This document shows positions 34,723-42,862 of a stretch of 64,000 nt of DNA, in pieces. Position 1 is the stretch's first letter. Each line of letters opens with the position of its first letter. The translations under genes were made by a program, and so were the position numbers. The stretch lies in assembly GCA_020629415.1 (NCBI GenBank), contig JAHDDL010000005.1, forward strand, positions 38,075-102,074, written 5' to 3'. The notes beneath the pieces are model-generated. The model had not been told where the DNA came from, did no database searches, and saw only the letters and a list, made by a program, of their open reading frames with translations. The DNA comes from Maribacter sp. (GTDB lineage: Bacteria > Bacteroidota > Bacteroidia > Flavobacteriales > Flavobacteriaceae).

Positions 34723-35088
34723 CTTGTTTTTATACTTTACGGAGCTAATGGCAGTATCTACCTTTTTCATTTGCTTTGTTTTAAAATCTTTTCTTTCATT
34801 ATTTTTTTGAACGGGTCTTTTGCTGCTAGTTGACATAGCCAGCAAAACTTCTCCCGGTATTTTAGGAGCATCTTTTGTGCCGCGTAGATGAAGAACTAAA
34901 CCGTTTAAAAAGTTGCGTAAAACCTGATCACCACATTCCATGTAATTAGGGTGATCTTCATTTCTAAAGAAGGCACCCAATTCGCTTTTAGAAATTTTGA
35001 AGTCTACCAGCTGTAAAATTTCAACGATTTGGTCATCTCTGAATTTTAACGCTACCCTTAGTTTTTTAAATATATCATTATTTGTCAT
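34711..35088 (-). CDS. DUF1456 (YehS-like) protein, single-repeat form
   Basis: The 125-residue protein matches the DUF1456 repeat: NDIFKKLRVALKFRDDQIVEILQLVDFKISKSELGAFFRNEDHPNYMECGDQVLRNFLNGLVLHLRG (residues 3-70; key pattern DDQIVEIL, ELGAFFR, ECGDQVLRNFLNGL). The E. coli relative YehS has two such repeats; here there is one, followed by a basic low-complexity tail ending KNKKKS. The function is unknown. The stop codon lies within the terminator hairpin. Confidence 0.85.
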   Translation of the reverse strand: MTNNDIFKKLRVALKFRDDQIVEILQLVDFKISKSELGAFFRNEDHPNYMECGDQVLRNFLNGLVLHLRGTKDAPKIPGEVLLAMSTSSKRPVQKNNERKDFKTKQMKKVDTAISSVKYKNKKKS

Positions 35089-35550
35089 ACCGCAATTTTA
35101 AGGACTGCAAGTTATTATAAAAATATGACCTGTTAACGGCTTAGTCGTATTTATAGACCTGTTGTCTACATAGATAGATTTATGGTACTAAAGAGACCAA
35201 TTTTTTCGGTAGAAATTTATTCCTATGCCGCATACATATGTAACCATGAATGTAGAAATGATAAATTTATCATTTCTGTTTCCAGGTTAAATGACCCATA
35301 CGCACGACTATTTATAAGTTATGTTAACCTGCTTACGACCACCTTAGAAATTCTTTAGCGGTTTTTTAGCTTCTTACTGATTAATTTCTTAGAATAATCT
35401 TACAATTTTCTATAATTCTGGATTAGATATTTTGTTAATATTATTGATTGGCAGGTCGTTTAATCGATAATATGAGGTGTTTCGTCGAGAACACTTTTCA
35501 GATTATCCAAAAAGAGGTTTCCCTATATATTATTCATGCTTTTCAACCGT
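35089..35550. other. Gene-free stretch with inverted repeats
   Basis: No ORF of protein-like character is visible on either strand. The stretch holds a 24-bp perfect palindrome (35254-35277) and the arms CAGGTTAA (35283-35290) and TTAACCTG (35334-35341), which could close a stem-loop in RNA. There is no tRNA or known riboswitch pattern. It may hold regulatory DNA, an unannotated small RNA or decayed sequence. Confidence 0.4.
35254..35277. repeat. 24-bp perfect palindrome
   Basis: The 12-bp arm AGAAATGATAAA is followed at once by its reverse complement TTTATCATTTCT. It is not followed by a T run, so it is unlikely to be a terminator; a dimeric-protein binding site is possible. Confidence 0.6.
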
Positions 35551-35558
35551 TATATTTG
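35551..35558 (+). promoter_or_regulatory. -7-like box before a short membrane ORF
   Basis: TATATTTG fits TAnnTTTG, 25 bases before the ATG at 35584; no -33 element was found. Confidence 0.35.
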
Positions 35559-35583
35559 TAGGAATTATCTTATATGTTTATAA

Positions 35584-35757
35584 ATGAAAAGAAAATTAAT
35601 AAATGGCTTATTGCTTTTTTTAGTGTTTGTTGTGTTTTTAATTAGTGTAGGATCTGTTTTTGTAGAACTATAACCAAGTTAGCTGTATAAAATTGAATTG
35701 TCATTACTATTCATTTTGGCAATTCTTGTAACCTTAGGCTATTTGATTTTTAGTTGA
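35584..35757 (+). pseudogene. Two-helix membrane ORF interrupted by two in-frame stops
   Basis: The frame starts at ATG 35584 with a 29-residue hydrophobic peptide (KRKLINGLLLFLVFVVFLIS, then VGSVFVEL) and a TAA at 35671. After P-S and a TAG at 35680 the same frame continues as LYKIELSLLFILAILVTLGY and LIFS, then TGA at 35755. Two transmembrane helices in one frame, split only by two stops nine bases apart, look like a small membrane protein gene that has decayed, or a real 29-aa peptide followed by remnant sequence. The -7-like box upstream favours transcription. Confidence 0.35.
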
Positions 35758-35875
35758 GGTTCATATTAGCCATTAATTGCACAAACAATAATGCATGTTG
35801 TTATAAAAGGCATTTAGTAAGCATTTATATGAAGGATAGCGAATATAGAGAATGAAGAATATATAATTGCAGATT

Positions 35876-36268
35876 ATGGGGGGAGATATGATAAAGCTTA
35901 AGATTATATCAGGTATGATTAAATCTTCAATAATTAATAATGGCTTAGAGCAAACTGAATATGAATTCATTTGTTGTATAGGTCAACAATTGGGTCTTAA
36001 CCAGCAAGTTATTGATACCTATGTAGAGGATAATGATATATTTATATTACCTGATTCTATGGAAAGTAAAATTTTAAAATTTTACAAAACGGCTTTACGT
36101 GATAAGAATCTATGCCAAAACTATTATAAATGGATCAGAAATTCTTACCGTCAGGGTATGGCCATGGGCCTACCAAAAAAAATAATAAGAAAGTTTATAT
36201 ATGATTTGCATTTTTCTGAAGATGGTATTCAAGGAGAACGTATAATTAAGAACTATTTTTTAAAGTAA
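35876..36268 (+). CDS. TerB-like helical protein, first of a tandem pair
   Basis: From ATG 35876 the protein has 130 residues. An upstream TTG (35867) and a later ATG (35888, preceded by a GGGGGGAG ribosome-binding-like run) are alternative starts; 35876 gives the same N-terminal length as the paralogue. It is all-helical: LKIISGMIKSSIINNGLEQTEYEFICCIGQQLGL, ILKFYKTALRD and GMAMGLPKKIIRKFI. The layout is that of TerB-like proteins of flavobacteria, which are sometimes mislabelled excinuclease subunits. Function unknown. Confidence 0.7.
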   Translation: MGGDMIKLKIISGMIKSSIINNGLEQTEYEFICCIGQQLGLNQQVIDTYVEDNDIFILPDSMESKILKFYKTALRDKNLCQNYYKWIRNSYRQGMAMGLPKKIIRKFIYDLHFSEDGIQGERIIKNYFLK

Positions 36269-36380
36269 AAGGCACACAATATTGAGGGGAGTTTAGTATC
36301 ATCTATCAAATATGAAATAAATAGGGCAAATTTTACGTTAAAATATGTAGCTGCTGAATATCAAATCATTACGTAAGAAT

Positions 36381-36782
36381 ATGCCTACTAATAAAGAAAA
36401 GCTAAGTATTTTATCAGAAATGATTTCATTTGCCAAAGTAAACAATAAGGTGAAAGAATCAGAATATGATTTTCTTTTTTCAGTTGCCCAGCAATTGGAA
36501 GTCAGTAAAAAAACTTTTGATAGTCTTTTTACATCTCACGTGGAGCATGTAATCCCTAAATCCCAATCGGAACGTATTTTACAATTTCATAGGTTAGTGC
36601 TGTTAATGAACGTTGATAATGAACAAGATATTAACGAGGTAAAGCGAATTTATGATATCGGTTTAAAAATGGGATTACCACCAGGTGCAATTCAACAGGT
36701 ACTTTCTATAATGCATAAATACCCAAATAAAGTTGTGCCACCAGATATGTTGATTTCTATATTTAAATCGCACTACAATTAG
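36381..36782 (+). CDS. TerB-like helical protein, second of a tandem pair
   Basis: The 133-residue protein aligns along its whole length with the preceding gene: LSILSEMISFAKVNNKVKESEYDFLFSVAQQLEV, ILQFHRLVLLMNV and GLKMGLPPGAIQQVL. In TerB-like folds such helices form a compact bundle, sometimes with an acidic metal site. Its stop codon overlaps the stop codon of the convergent DUF2254 gene by 4 bases, and no terminator is visible, so the two transcripts would overlap. Confidence 0.75.
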   Translation: MPTNKEKLSILSEMISFAKVNNKVKESEYDFLFSVAQQLEVSKKTFDSLFTSHVEHVIPKSQSERILQFHRLVLLMNVDNEQDINEVKRIYDIGLKMGLPPGAIQQVLSIMHKYPNKVVPPDMLISIFKSHYN

Positions 36783-38047
36783 GACCAAGAGATAAAATTG
36801 GCACTTAATTGTTCAAGGTCTCTTTTGTTTTCAATGTTTTTATTGGCGTCTGTTATTAATTCATTGATTTCCAATTCTATGACTTCTAATTGATTAGAGT
36901 CTATTACGTGATTTTTAAGAGTGTTTAGCATATGCATTAATTTCCTCATAACGGTGATGTCATGTTTACAATAAAGCCTGTACGTTGCCATAACATTAAA
37001 TAATATTTCAGAAAATTTGGAACATTTTATTAGGCCAAAATTTTCTCCATCTTTATCTGTTATATACTCATAATCCGCTTTGTGCATTAAACGTAAAAAA
37101 AGTGAAGTTAGGTAGTCTATAGTATTTAGGGCCGTACCTGGATCATTAATGCCCGGGGACATCGCTTTTACACCTATTTCTGAAATTTGTCTAAAGCCGT
37201 AGATATAATTTTCTCCTATCAATTCTTCATGACTAAATAAAAGCGTATTCATTATTTTCTGTTCTACGTGGTTATCTAATGGATTTTGGGTTTTAAAACC
37301 AATTGTCCCATCTAATATAAATTGACCTTTATGTAATTCAATGGCAATTTTTAGTGAGTTTTTTTTACATAAATCGAGCAGATCATCACTTAGAATTCCG
37401 TAGAAATAACCCGTTTTGGTAATTTCATAGGCATACCAATGATCCTGATCTGGAAAGTTAAAAGTGTTTTTTTCCTGATTCTCAATTACTGATGTTATTT
37501 CAGATTTTGTTCGGGTATGAATTGCGGTCAAAATATTGCCTACTTGTATTGCTTGAGAGATATGATGAATAAAATAGATAAATGCCGCAAGGCAGCCTAC
37601 AGCTAATATGATACCTAATAACACTGAAAAGCCAGGAGTTTGGTATGAGTTGTTGGTAGGTTCTATAGAGATGAGAATAAAAATGTTATAAAGAATTGTA
37701 CCAATATAGAGGCCTAATACAATTTGATGTTTTTGATCTGATACAATGCCGGGCAAAACTCTTGGAGAAAAATTGCTTGATGCTTGATTTAGCAATACCA
37801 TTACCATAGAGAAACTAAATACGGTCAATGAAATTAAACCTCCAATTAGTGTGCTTAGAATAGTTTTGGCCGTATCCGTGTTGTCTATAACCAGAGCTGG
37901 CGCAACTTCCATAATATGTGCGGAGATATTTTTTTGTTCCAGATAAATCATAAAAAAGGCAGTGAGTAATCCGCCTAAGGAGATAATTGTGGGAAAAAAG
38001 GCAATTCTGGATTGAATTTGGTCAATAAAGTTGGTTAGTCTGTCCAT
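36779..38047 (-). CDS. DUF2254 membrane protein
   Basis: The 422-residue protein begins with four predicted membrane helices (about 12-165; IISLGGLLTAFFMIYLE, STLIGGLISLTVFSFSMVMVLL, LGLYIGTILYNIFILISIE, LGIILAVGCLAAFIYFIHHIS) and continues as a large soluble domain with QASSNFSPRVL earlier and GVKAMSPGINDPGTALNTIDYL (about 290-310), the DUF2254 signature. The function is unknown. It is divergent from hsp20 and tail-to-tail with the TerB-like gene. Confidence 0.88.
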   Translation of the reverse strand: MDRLTNFIDQIQSRIAFFPTIISLGGLLTAFFMIYLEQKNISAHIMEVAPALVIDNTDTAKTILSTLIGGLISLTVFSFSMVMVLLNQASSNFSPRVLPGIVSDQKHQIVLGLYIGTILYNIFILISIEPTNNSYQTPGFSVLLGIILAVGCLAAFIYFIHHISQAIQVGNILTAIHTRTKSEITSVIENQEKNTFNFPDQDHWYAYEITKTGYFYGILSDDLLDLCKKNSLKIAIELHKGQFILDGTIGFKTQNPLDNHVEQKIMNTLLFSHEELIGENYIYGFRQISEIGVKAMSPGINDPGTALNTIDYLTSLFLRLMHKADYEYITDKDGENFGLIKCSKFSEILFNVMATYRLYCKHDITVMRKLMHMLNTLKNHVIDSNQLEVIELEINELITDANKNIENKRDLEQLSANFISWS

Positions 38048-38128
38048 TTTTAAAATCTATCCCTAAATCTAATGATTGTGACTGTTGAAAAAAGGCTGAT
38101 ATGCCAAAATTCCAAACTCATATGCATT

Positions 38129-38177
38129 AATAGTGACAAAATGACATTGTATACTGGTAAAATAGTGACAAAATGTC
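38129..38177. promoter_or_regulatory. Two 15-bp direct repeats upstream of hsp20 (activator-site-like)
   Basis: AATAGTGACAAAATG occurs at 38129-38143 and again at 38161-38175, start-to-start 32 bp, about three helical turns. The second copy continues into the palindrome GACA-AAA-TGTC (38167-38177). They lie directly upstream of the sigma-54-like promoter, the usual place for an enhancer-binding activator. Confidence 0.55.
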
Positions 38178-38190
38178 GTTAAAATTACGT

Positions 38191-38205
38191 TGGTATATAA
38201 TTTGT
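38191..38205 (+). promoter_or_regulatory. Sigma-54-like -24/-12 promoter of hsp20
   Basis: TGGTATATAATTTGT fits the -24 half TGGYAYR exactly, the -12 half TTG, and has the required 10 bases between GG and the -12 dinucleotide, though the latter is GT, not GC. A start point near 38216 would give a leader of about 37 bases to the ATG at 38253. Confidence 0.5.
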
Positions 38206-38252
38206 CTTATTCAAATCAAATAATAAAACAAATTAATTTAAAAGATACTATT

Positions 38253-38678
38253 ATGAATTTAACTAAGAGAAATGATGTTTTGTTCCCTGCATTAATGAAT
38301 GAGATATTTAAACCAGATTGGTTTGGTGGAATTGAAAATTCTAGATCATCCGTTCCAGCGGTGAACATTAAAGAAAATGAAAAAGATTTTGAACTGGAAC
38401 TTTTTGTGCCTGGAAGGGTAAAAGAAGATTTTATGATTGAAATTGATGATGCCGTGTTAACGATTTCAGCAGAAATTAAAGAGGAGAGTGAAGAAGTGAA
38501 AGAAAATTTTACAAGAAAAGAGTTCAGTATCTCGTCTTTTAAACGTGCATTTACATTACCTGATACCGTTGCAACAGATAAAATTGAGGCAATGTATGAA
38601 GGAGGAATTCTAAAATTTAACCTTCCAAAAAAGGAGGAGGCCTTACCTAAGCCAAAAAGAATGATAGAATTAAAATAA
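38253..38678 (+). CDS. Hsp20/alpha-crystallin small heat-shock protein
   Basis: From ATG 38253 the protein has 141 residues; an extension to the TTG at 38190 would run through the promoter. The alpha-crystallin domain is clear: PAVNIKENEKDFELELFVPGRVKEDFMIEIDD, FTRKEFSISSFKRAFTLPD, then the hallmark MYEGGILKFNLPKKE. Such proteins hold unfolding proteins in a refoldable state. The gene is monocistronic, with a sigma-54-like promoter and a strong terminator. Confidence 0.95.
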   Translation: MNLTKRNDVLFPALMNEIFKPDWFGGIENSRSSVPAVNIKENEKDFELELFVPGRVKEDFMIEIDDAVLTISAEIKEESEEVKENFTRKEFSISSFKRAFTLPDTVATDKIEAMYEGGILKFNLPKKEEALPKPKRMIELK

Positions 38679-38724
38679 GTATTAAGTTACTGCCTTTTTT
38701 TAGGTTGGTTTGAGTTGTTTGGTT

Positions 38725-38755
38725 AAAGTGCTTTGAGGGATCAAAGCACTTTTTT
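38725..38755 (+). terminator. Terminator of hsp20
   Basis: AAAGTGCTTTGA / TCAAAGCACTTT form a perfect 12-bp stem with loop GGGA and a T tail. Confidence 0.92.
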
Positions 38756-39329
38756 AACGTTCTTAATAGTGTAAAATTTTTATACTAAAACCGAACGTAA
38801 TTTGTAGTTATTGTAGTTGATAAATTAGCTCGTTTATAAATGATACAAGATGAATTTTTTTATAAATTTTTTCCTTGAATGTGATTTTGTTAATTGATTA
38901 TTTTATGTTCATATTTTGTTGAATAATTAAGTAGGTTCATCCCCTTTTTAGGATTTCAAAAAACATGGCTTTGGTGATTTTTGAAACAGTATTTTAGTAG
39001 TAATAATTAACTGGTTTTTGATCAATAAAAAAGTCGATTTTATTCTTTGAAAAATTAACGTAAATTCGTAATATCTTCGCATGAAATATTTCTTTCATGA
39101 AGGCATTATTTATCTTCAGGAGATTTTAATAAAGGAGAAGCAGTAGTTGTTGTTGATAAATTGAAACGTTCATTTAAAATTTGCTTAAAAATTCATATTT
39201 CAACTTATATTAAAAATTTAGTCATGTCTAAAAATTTAATTTAAATATTTAAATTCCAGTATTTTAAGGTGTTTGATATAAAGTTTAAGTATATCTTATT
39301 CGATTTTTATCAATTATTGAAAGCTTACC
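38756..39329. other. Gene-free AT-rich stretch between hsp20 and uvrB
   Basis: No convincing ORF is visible. It contains an 18-bp AT-only palindrome (39238-39255) and a very short ORF from 39080 behind TATCTTCG (39072-39079), a one-mismatch -7 box like the one before the cold-shock gene; neither is enough to call a gene. Confidence 0.4.
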
Positions 39330-41318
39330 TTATTCCTGCTCCTGTAAAGACTTAATTTCGTCTCTTAGCTTAGCAGCTTGCATAAAATCGAGCTCTTTTG
39401 CAGCTTTTTCCATTGCCTTTCTTTTTTCTTTTATCAGCTTTTCTATCTGCTCTTTTGTAAGGTAATCCATGTCTGGTTCGGCAGCTCGTAGTTCCTCTTT
39501 AATAAAGTGATAGGTAGAGACAGAATTTTTAGAAAGCACACTGTCCAAACTCTTGTTCAGTGCTTTTGGAACAATGTTATTTTCCGTGTTGTATTGTATT
39601 TGTTTTTGTCTTCTGTAATTTGTTTCGTCAATGGTTTTTTGCATGCTGTCAGTTATCTTATCTGCGTACATGATGGCACGTCCGTTTAAGTTTCTTGCAG
39701 CTCTACCAACGGTCTGTGTCAAAGATCGGTTACTACGTAAAAAACCTTCTTTGTCGGCATCTAAAATTACCACTAAAGAAACCTCAGGTAAGTCTAATCC
39801 TTCACGTAATAAATTCACGCCTATGAGTACATCAAAAATACCTTTTCTTAAATCCTGCATGATTTCTACACGCTCTAGAGTGTCAACATCACTGTGTATA
39901 TATCTACACCTGATATTTATTCTATCCAAATATTTTGCCAGCTCTTCTGCCATTCTTTTTGTTAAAGTGGTCACCAAAGTACGTTCATCCTTTTCAACGC
40001 GAATTTGTATTTCTTCCACTAAATCATCTATTTGGTTTAAACTTGGTCTAACTTCAATGATCGGATCCAAAAGTCCCGTTGGTCTAATTACCTGTTCTAC
40101 ATATACACCTTGGCTTAATTGTAATTCATAATCTGCCGGAGTTGCACTTACATATAACACTTGATTTTGTAGTGCTTCAAATTCTTCAAATTTTAAAGGC
40201 CTATTATCCATGGCTGCAGGTAAACGAAAACCATAATCTACCAAGTTTACCTTTCTTGAACGGTCACCGCCATACATGGCATGAACCTGTGGAATGGTCA
40301 CGTGGCTTTCATCGATCACCATTAAATAATCATCTGGAAAATAATCCAATAAGCAGAAGGGTCTGGTACCCGGTTCTCTGCCATCTAAATATCTGGAGTA
40401 GTTTTCAATACCCGAACAGTATCCCAATTCGCGTATCATTTCTAAATCAAAATTAGTACGTTCCTCTAACCGTTTCGCTTCTAAGGGTTTGGCTATATCC
40501 TTAAAGTAGTCAATTTGTTTTACCAGATCATCTTGAATGTTATGTATGGCGTTTTGTAAAACATCCTTAGAGGTAACGAACATATTTGCCGGATAAATGT
40601 TCAAGTTTTCATACACCTCTATAACATTATTGTTGAAAGGATCAAATGCCTCTATTTCTTCTATTTCATCACCAAAAAAGTGTATTCTAAAGGCGTGATC
40701 CGCATAACTTGGAAAAACATCTACCACATCGCCTTTAACCCTAAAGTTACCGTTTTTAAAATCTGCCATGGTTCTGGAATATAATGACTGCACCAATTGC
40801 TGCATCAATTTAGTTCTGGCAATGACCTGGTCTTTTTTTATGGAGATTACATTCTTTTGAAATTCAATTGGGTTACCAATACCGTACAGGCATGAGACGG
40901 AGGCTATAACGATAACATCTCTACGACCTGATAATAAAGAAGATGTAGTACTTAAACGTAATTTCTCTATATCTTCATTTATTGAAAGATCTTTTTCAAT
41001 GTATACACCGCTTGTGGGTATAAATGCTTCTGGTTGATAATAGTCATAATACGAAACAAAATACTCCACAGCATTCTCAGGGAAGAATTGTTTAAACTCA
41101 GAATATAATTGGGCTGCCAAGGTTTTATTGTGAGCCAATAATAATGTTGGTTTCTGAACTTTTTCTATTACGTTGGCTACTGTGAACGTTTTACCGGAAC
41201 CCGTGACCCCTAGTAACGTCTGGTATTTTTCATTTTCATTTATGCCTTTTACCAATTCTTTAATGGCATTTGGTTGATCCCCAGTGGGTTTAAATTCTGA
41301 TACTACTTTAAATTTCAT
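39330..41318 (-). CDS. uvrB: Excinuclease ABC subunit B
   Basis: The 662-residue protein has Walker A GVTGSGKT (about 39-46), the beta-hairpin region YYDYYQPEAFIPTSGVYIEKD, DESHVTIPQ (motif II), helicase motifs V and VI (LLREGLDLPEVSLV, QTVGRAARN) and the C-terminal UVR motif AAKELDFMQAAKLRDEI. It loads on damaged DNA from UvrA and recruits UvrC in nucleotide excision repair. It is monocistronic; no clear hairpin follows its stop. Confidence 0.97.
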   Translation of the reverse strand: MKFKVVSEFKPTGDQPNAIKELVKGINENEKYQTLLGVTGSGKTFTVANVIEKVQKPTLLLAHNKTLAAQLYSEFKQFFPENAVEYFVSYYDYYQPEAFIPTSGVYIEKDLSINEDIEKLRLSTTSSLLSGRRDVIVIASVSCLYGIGNPIEFQKNVISIKKDQVIARTKLMQQLVQSLYSRTMADFKNGNFRVKGDVVDVFPSYADHAFRIHFFGDEIEEIEAFDPFNNNVIEVYENLNIYPANMFVTSKDVLQNAIHNIQDDLVKQIDYFKDIAKPLEAKRLEERTNFDLEMIRELGYCSGIENYSRYLDGREPGTRPFCLLDYFPDDYLMVIDESHVTIPQVHAMYGGDRSRKVNLVDYGFRLPAAMDNRPLKFEEFEALQNQVLYVSATPADYELQLSQGVYVEQVIRPTGLLDPIIEVRPSLNQIDDLVEEIQIRVEKDERTLVTTLTKRMAEELAKYLDRINIRCRYIHSDVDTLERVEIMQDLRKGIFDVLIGVNLLREGLDLPEVSLVVILDADKEGFLRSNRSLTQTVGRAARNLNGRAIMYADKITDSMQKTIDETNYRRQKQIQYNTENNIVPKALNKSLDSVLSKNSVSTYHFIKEELRAAEPDMDYLTKEQIEKLIKEKRKAMEKAAKELDFMQAAKLRDEIKSLQEQE

Positions 41319-41377
41319 ACTATAAAATTACGAAAGAAGCATGATTTAAATGGACTCGAAAGGAAGTTTAGTTACTA

Positions 41378-42844
41378 CTATCGTTTTAGGGTAAAATGGC
41401 CACGTATGGGTGGTTGATTACTAAAAGTTGCTTTAAACCAATAGTCTGATTGGGGCATGGCCCTATTATTAAAAGTACCGTCCCAACCAATGCTATTTGG
41501 GTTGATCTGTTGAATTAGACTACCAAATTGATTGAAAATGTGTATGACTTCTATAACAGGTTCAAAGTTTTCAACGGGTGGTACATATTGCCAGTGGTCA
41601 TTAATGCCATCTCCGTTAGGGGTGAAGAAGGACGGAAAATCCTTTGGTGAAATATCTCTGTTTACCAATCTTTCTGTTATCCCACAGCCGTTTTTGTCAC
41701 GTACATAAGCAGTGTAATTACGGGATGGCATCTCGGTAAATATGGAAGAATCTTGATATGGGCCATCTCTACCGGACAATGAATATTCATATTGTCCACT
41801 GCCTGTTACCGAGATTACTATCGTTTTTCCAAGTGGTAAGTTAGAGACATCTATAGTGTTGATGATGGCAGCTTCGGAAGCTACAACGTCAATTAATTTT
41901 GAACTTGTACAGGCAATATCGCCTGCATCCGTATTTATATAATTATAAGCTTCAAATCGATATTTTCCCGGTGTATAAATTGCTACATCCCTCGTTTCAG
42001 AGAGTAAAGTTTCTTCGCTGCCACTATTGGTTTGGTACCATCTATAGCCATCCGCAATATCGGTAGATGAAATGGTGTAAGGTAACTCGTCACTGCAAAT
42101 ACCAACAATACTAGGTAAATCTATTTGTGGTGCCCTATAAATTAGCTCGCCGTTGGTTTCGGATATATAGGGGTCGCACACATATAGGGCAAAACTTGTG
42201 GTAAAAACTTCTTCAGGGCATGTGGTGTTGCTACCAAGGTCATTGTAGGGTTCTATTTTTACGTAAATATTTGAATTCTGTGGAAGGTCTTCCGGTGGGT
42301 TATAGCTTAGAACATTCTTTACATTCTCTTTGTCCAAAATTTCATTTCCATTTGGTGTTGTTCCAATAGATAAAAAATAACCAGTTGCCGTGGGTGCATA
42401 TTCCCACTCTATATCAGTTATTATGGTTACACTGCCCGCATTATTGTCCGGGGTTATTAATTGCGAACATGGCGGTATAGTGGTGATGGGTGCCGTTGTA
42501 AATACCAGTTCATCACAAAGTATAGGTGCGCCGTCATAGGGTACAAGGCTTAATGTTGCATAAAGTGTAGTATTGGCAGGTAAGCCCAACTGTGGTTTGT
42601 AAAATGTGTTTACGCCAATTGGTTTTCTATCCAATACATCTGTCCCTTGCGGTGTAGTGCCTATAGATAACAAGTACCCATTGTACCCAAGCACTTCTTG
42701 CCAAGTTATGGTGGCATCTAAGGGAAGATTATCTGAGCCGTTAGCAGGGTAAATGAAAGATGTACAATCTTGTCCATAAAATATTGAGCATGTAAATAGG
42801 ACATATACATACATTATTAGAAGTAAAATTTTTCTATTTTCCAT
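41378..42844 (-). CDS. T9SS type B cargo protein with two Fn3-like modules
   Basis: From the ATG at 42844 (a GTG six codons earlier is an alternative) the protein has 488 residues: signal peptide (ILLLIMYVYVLFTCSIFYG), two tandem modules of about 90 residues (each with C..PxxG/NxxS, ITWQ/IEWE, GYxLSIGTTPxG, and a closing VFTT), an Ig-like part with IADGYRWYQTNSGSEE, and a C-terminal type B sorting domain (FFTPNGDGINDHWQY, VIHIFNQFGSLI, GWDGTFNNRAMPQSDYWF, FTLKR). The sorting domain directs export by the type IX system and attachment at the surface. It lies 18 bases after a close paralogue. Confidence 0.9.
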   Translation of the reverse strand: MENRKILLLIMYVYVLFTCSIFYGQDCTSFIYPANGSDNLPLDATITWQEVLGYNGYLLSIGTTPQGTDVLDRKPIGVNTFYKPQLGLPANTTLYATLSLVPYDGAPILCDELVFTTAPITTIPPCSQLITPDNNAGSVTIITDIEWEYAPTATGYFLSIGTTPNGNEILDKENVKNVLSYNPPEDLPQNSNIYVKIEPYNDLGSNTTCPEEVFTTSFALYVCDPYISETNGELIYRAPQIDLPSIVGICSDELPYTISSTDIADGYRWYQTNSGSEETLLSETRDVAIYTPGKYRFEAYNYINTDAGDIACTSSKLIDVVASEAAIINTIDVSNLPLGKTIVISVTGSGQYEYSLSGRDGPYQDSSIFTEMPSRNYTAYVRDKNGCGITERLVNRDISPKDFPSFFTPNGDGINDHWQYVPPVENFEPVIEVIHIFNQFGSLIQQINPNSIGWDGTFNNRAMPQSDYWFKATFSNQPPIRGHFTLKR

Positions 42845-42862
42845 TAGGTTACTATTATACAC

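Noticed and set aside
35089..35550. Possible tRNA or other known RNA gene in the gene-free gap
   Set aside because: No cloverleaf arms, CCA end or conserved loop sequences could be found on either strand.
39080..39150. Very short ORF starting MKYFFHEG behind a near-consensus -7 box
   Set aside because: About 17 codons with no recognisable feature; cannot be told from chance.
39238..39255. 18-bp AT-only palindrome upstream of the end of uvrB
   Set aside because: It contains only A and T in an AT-rich gap, so it carries little information.
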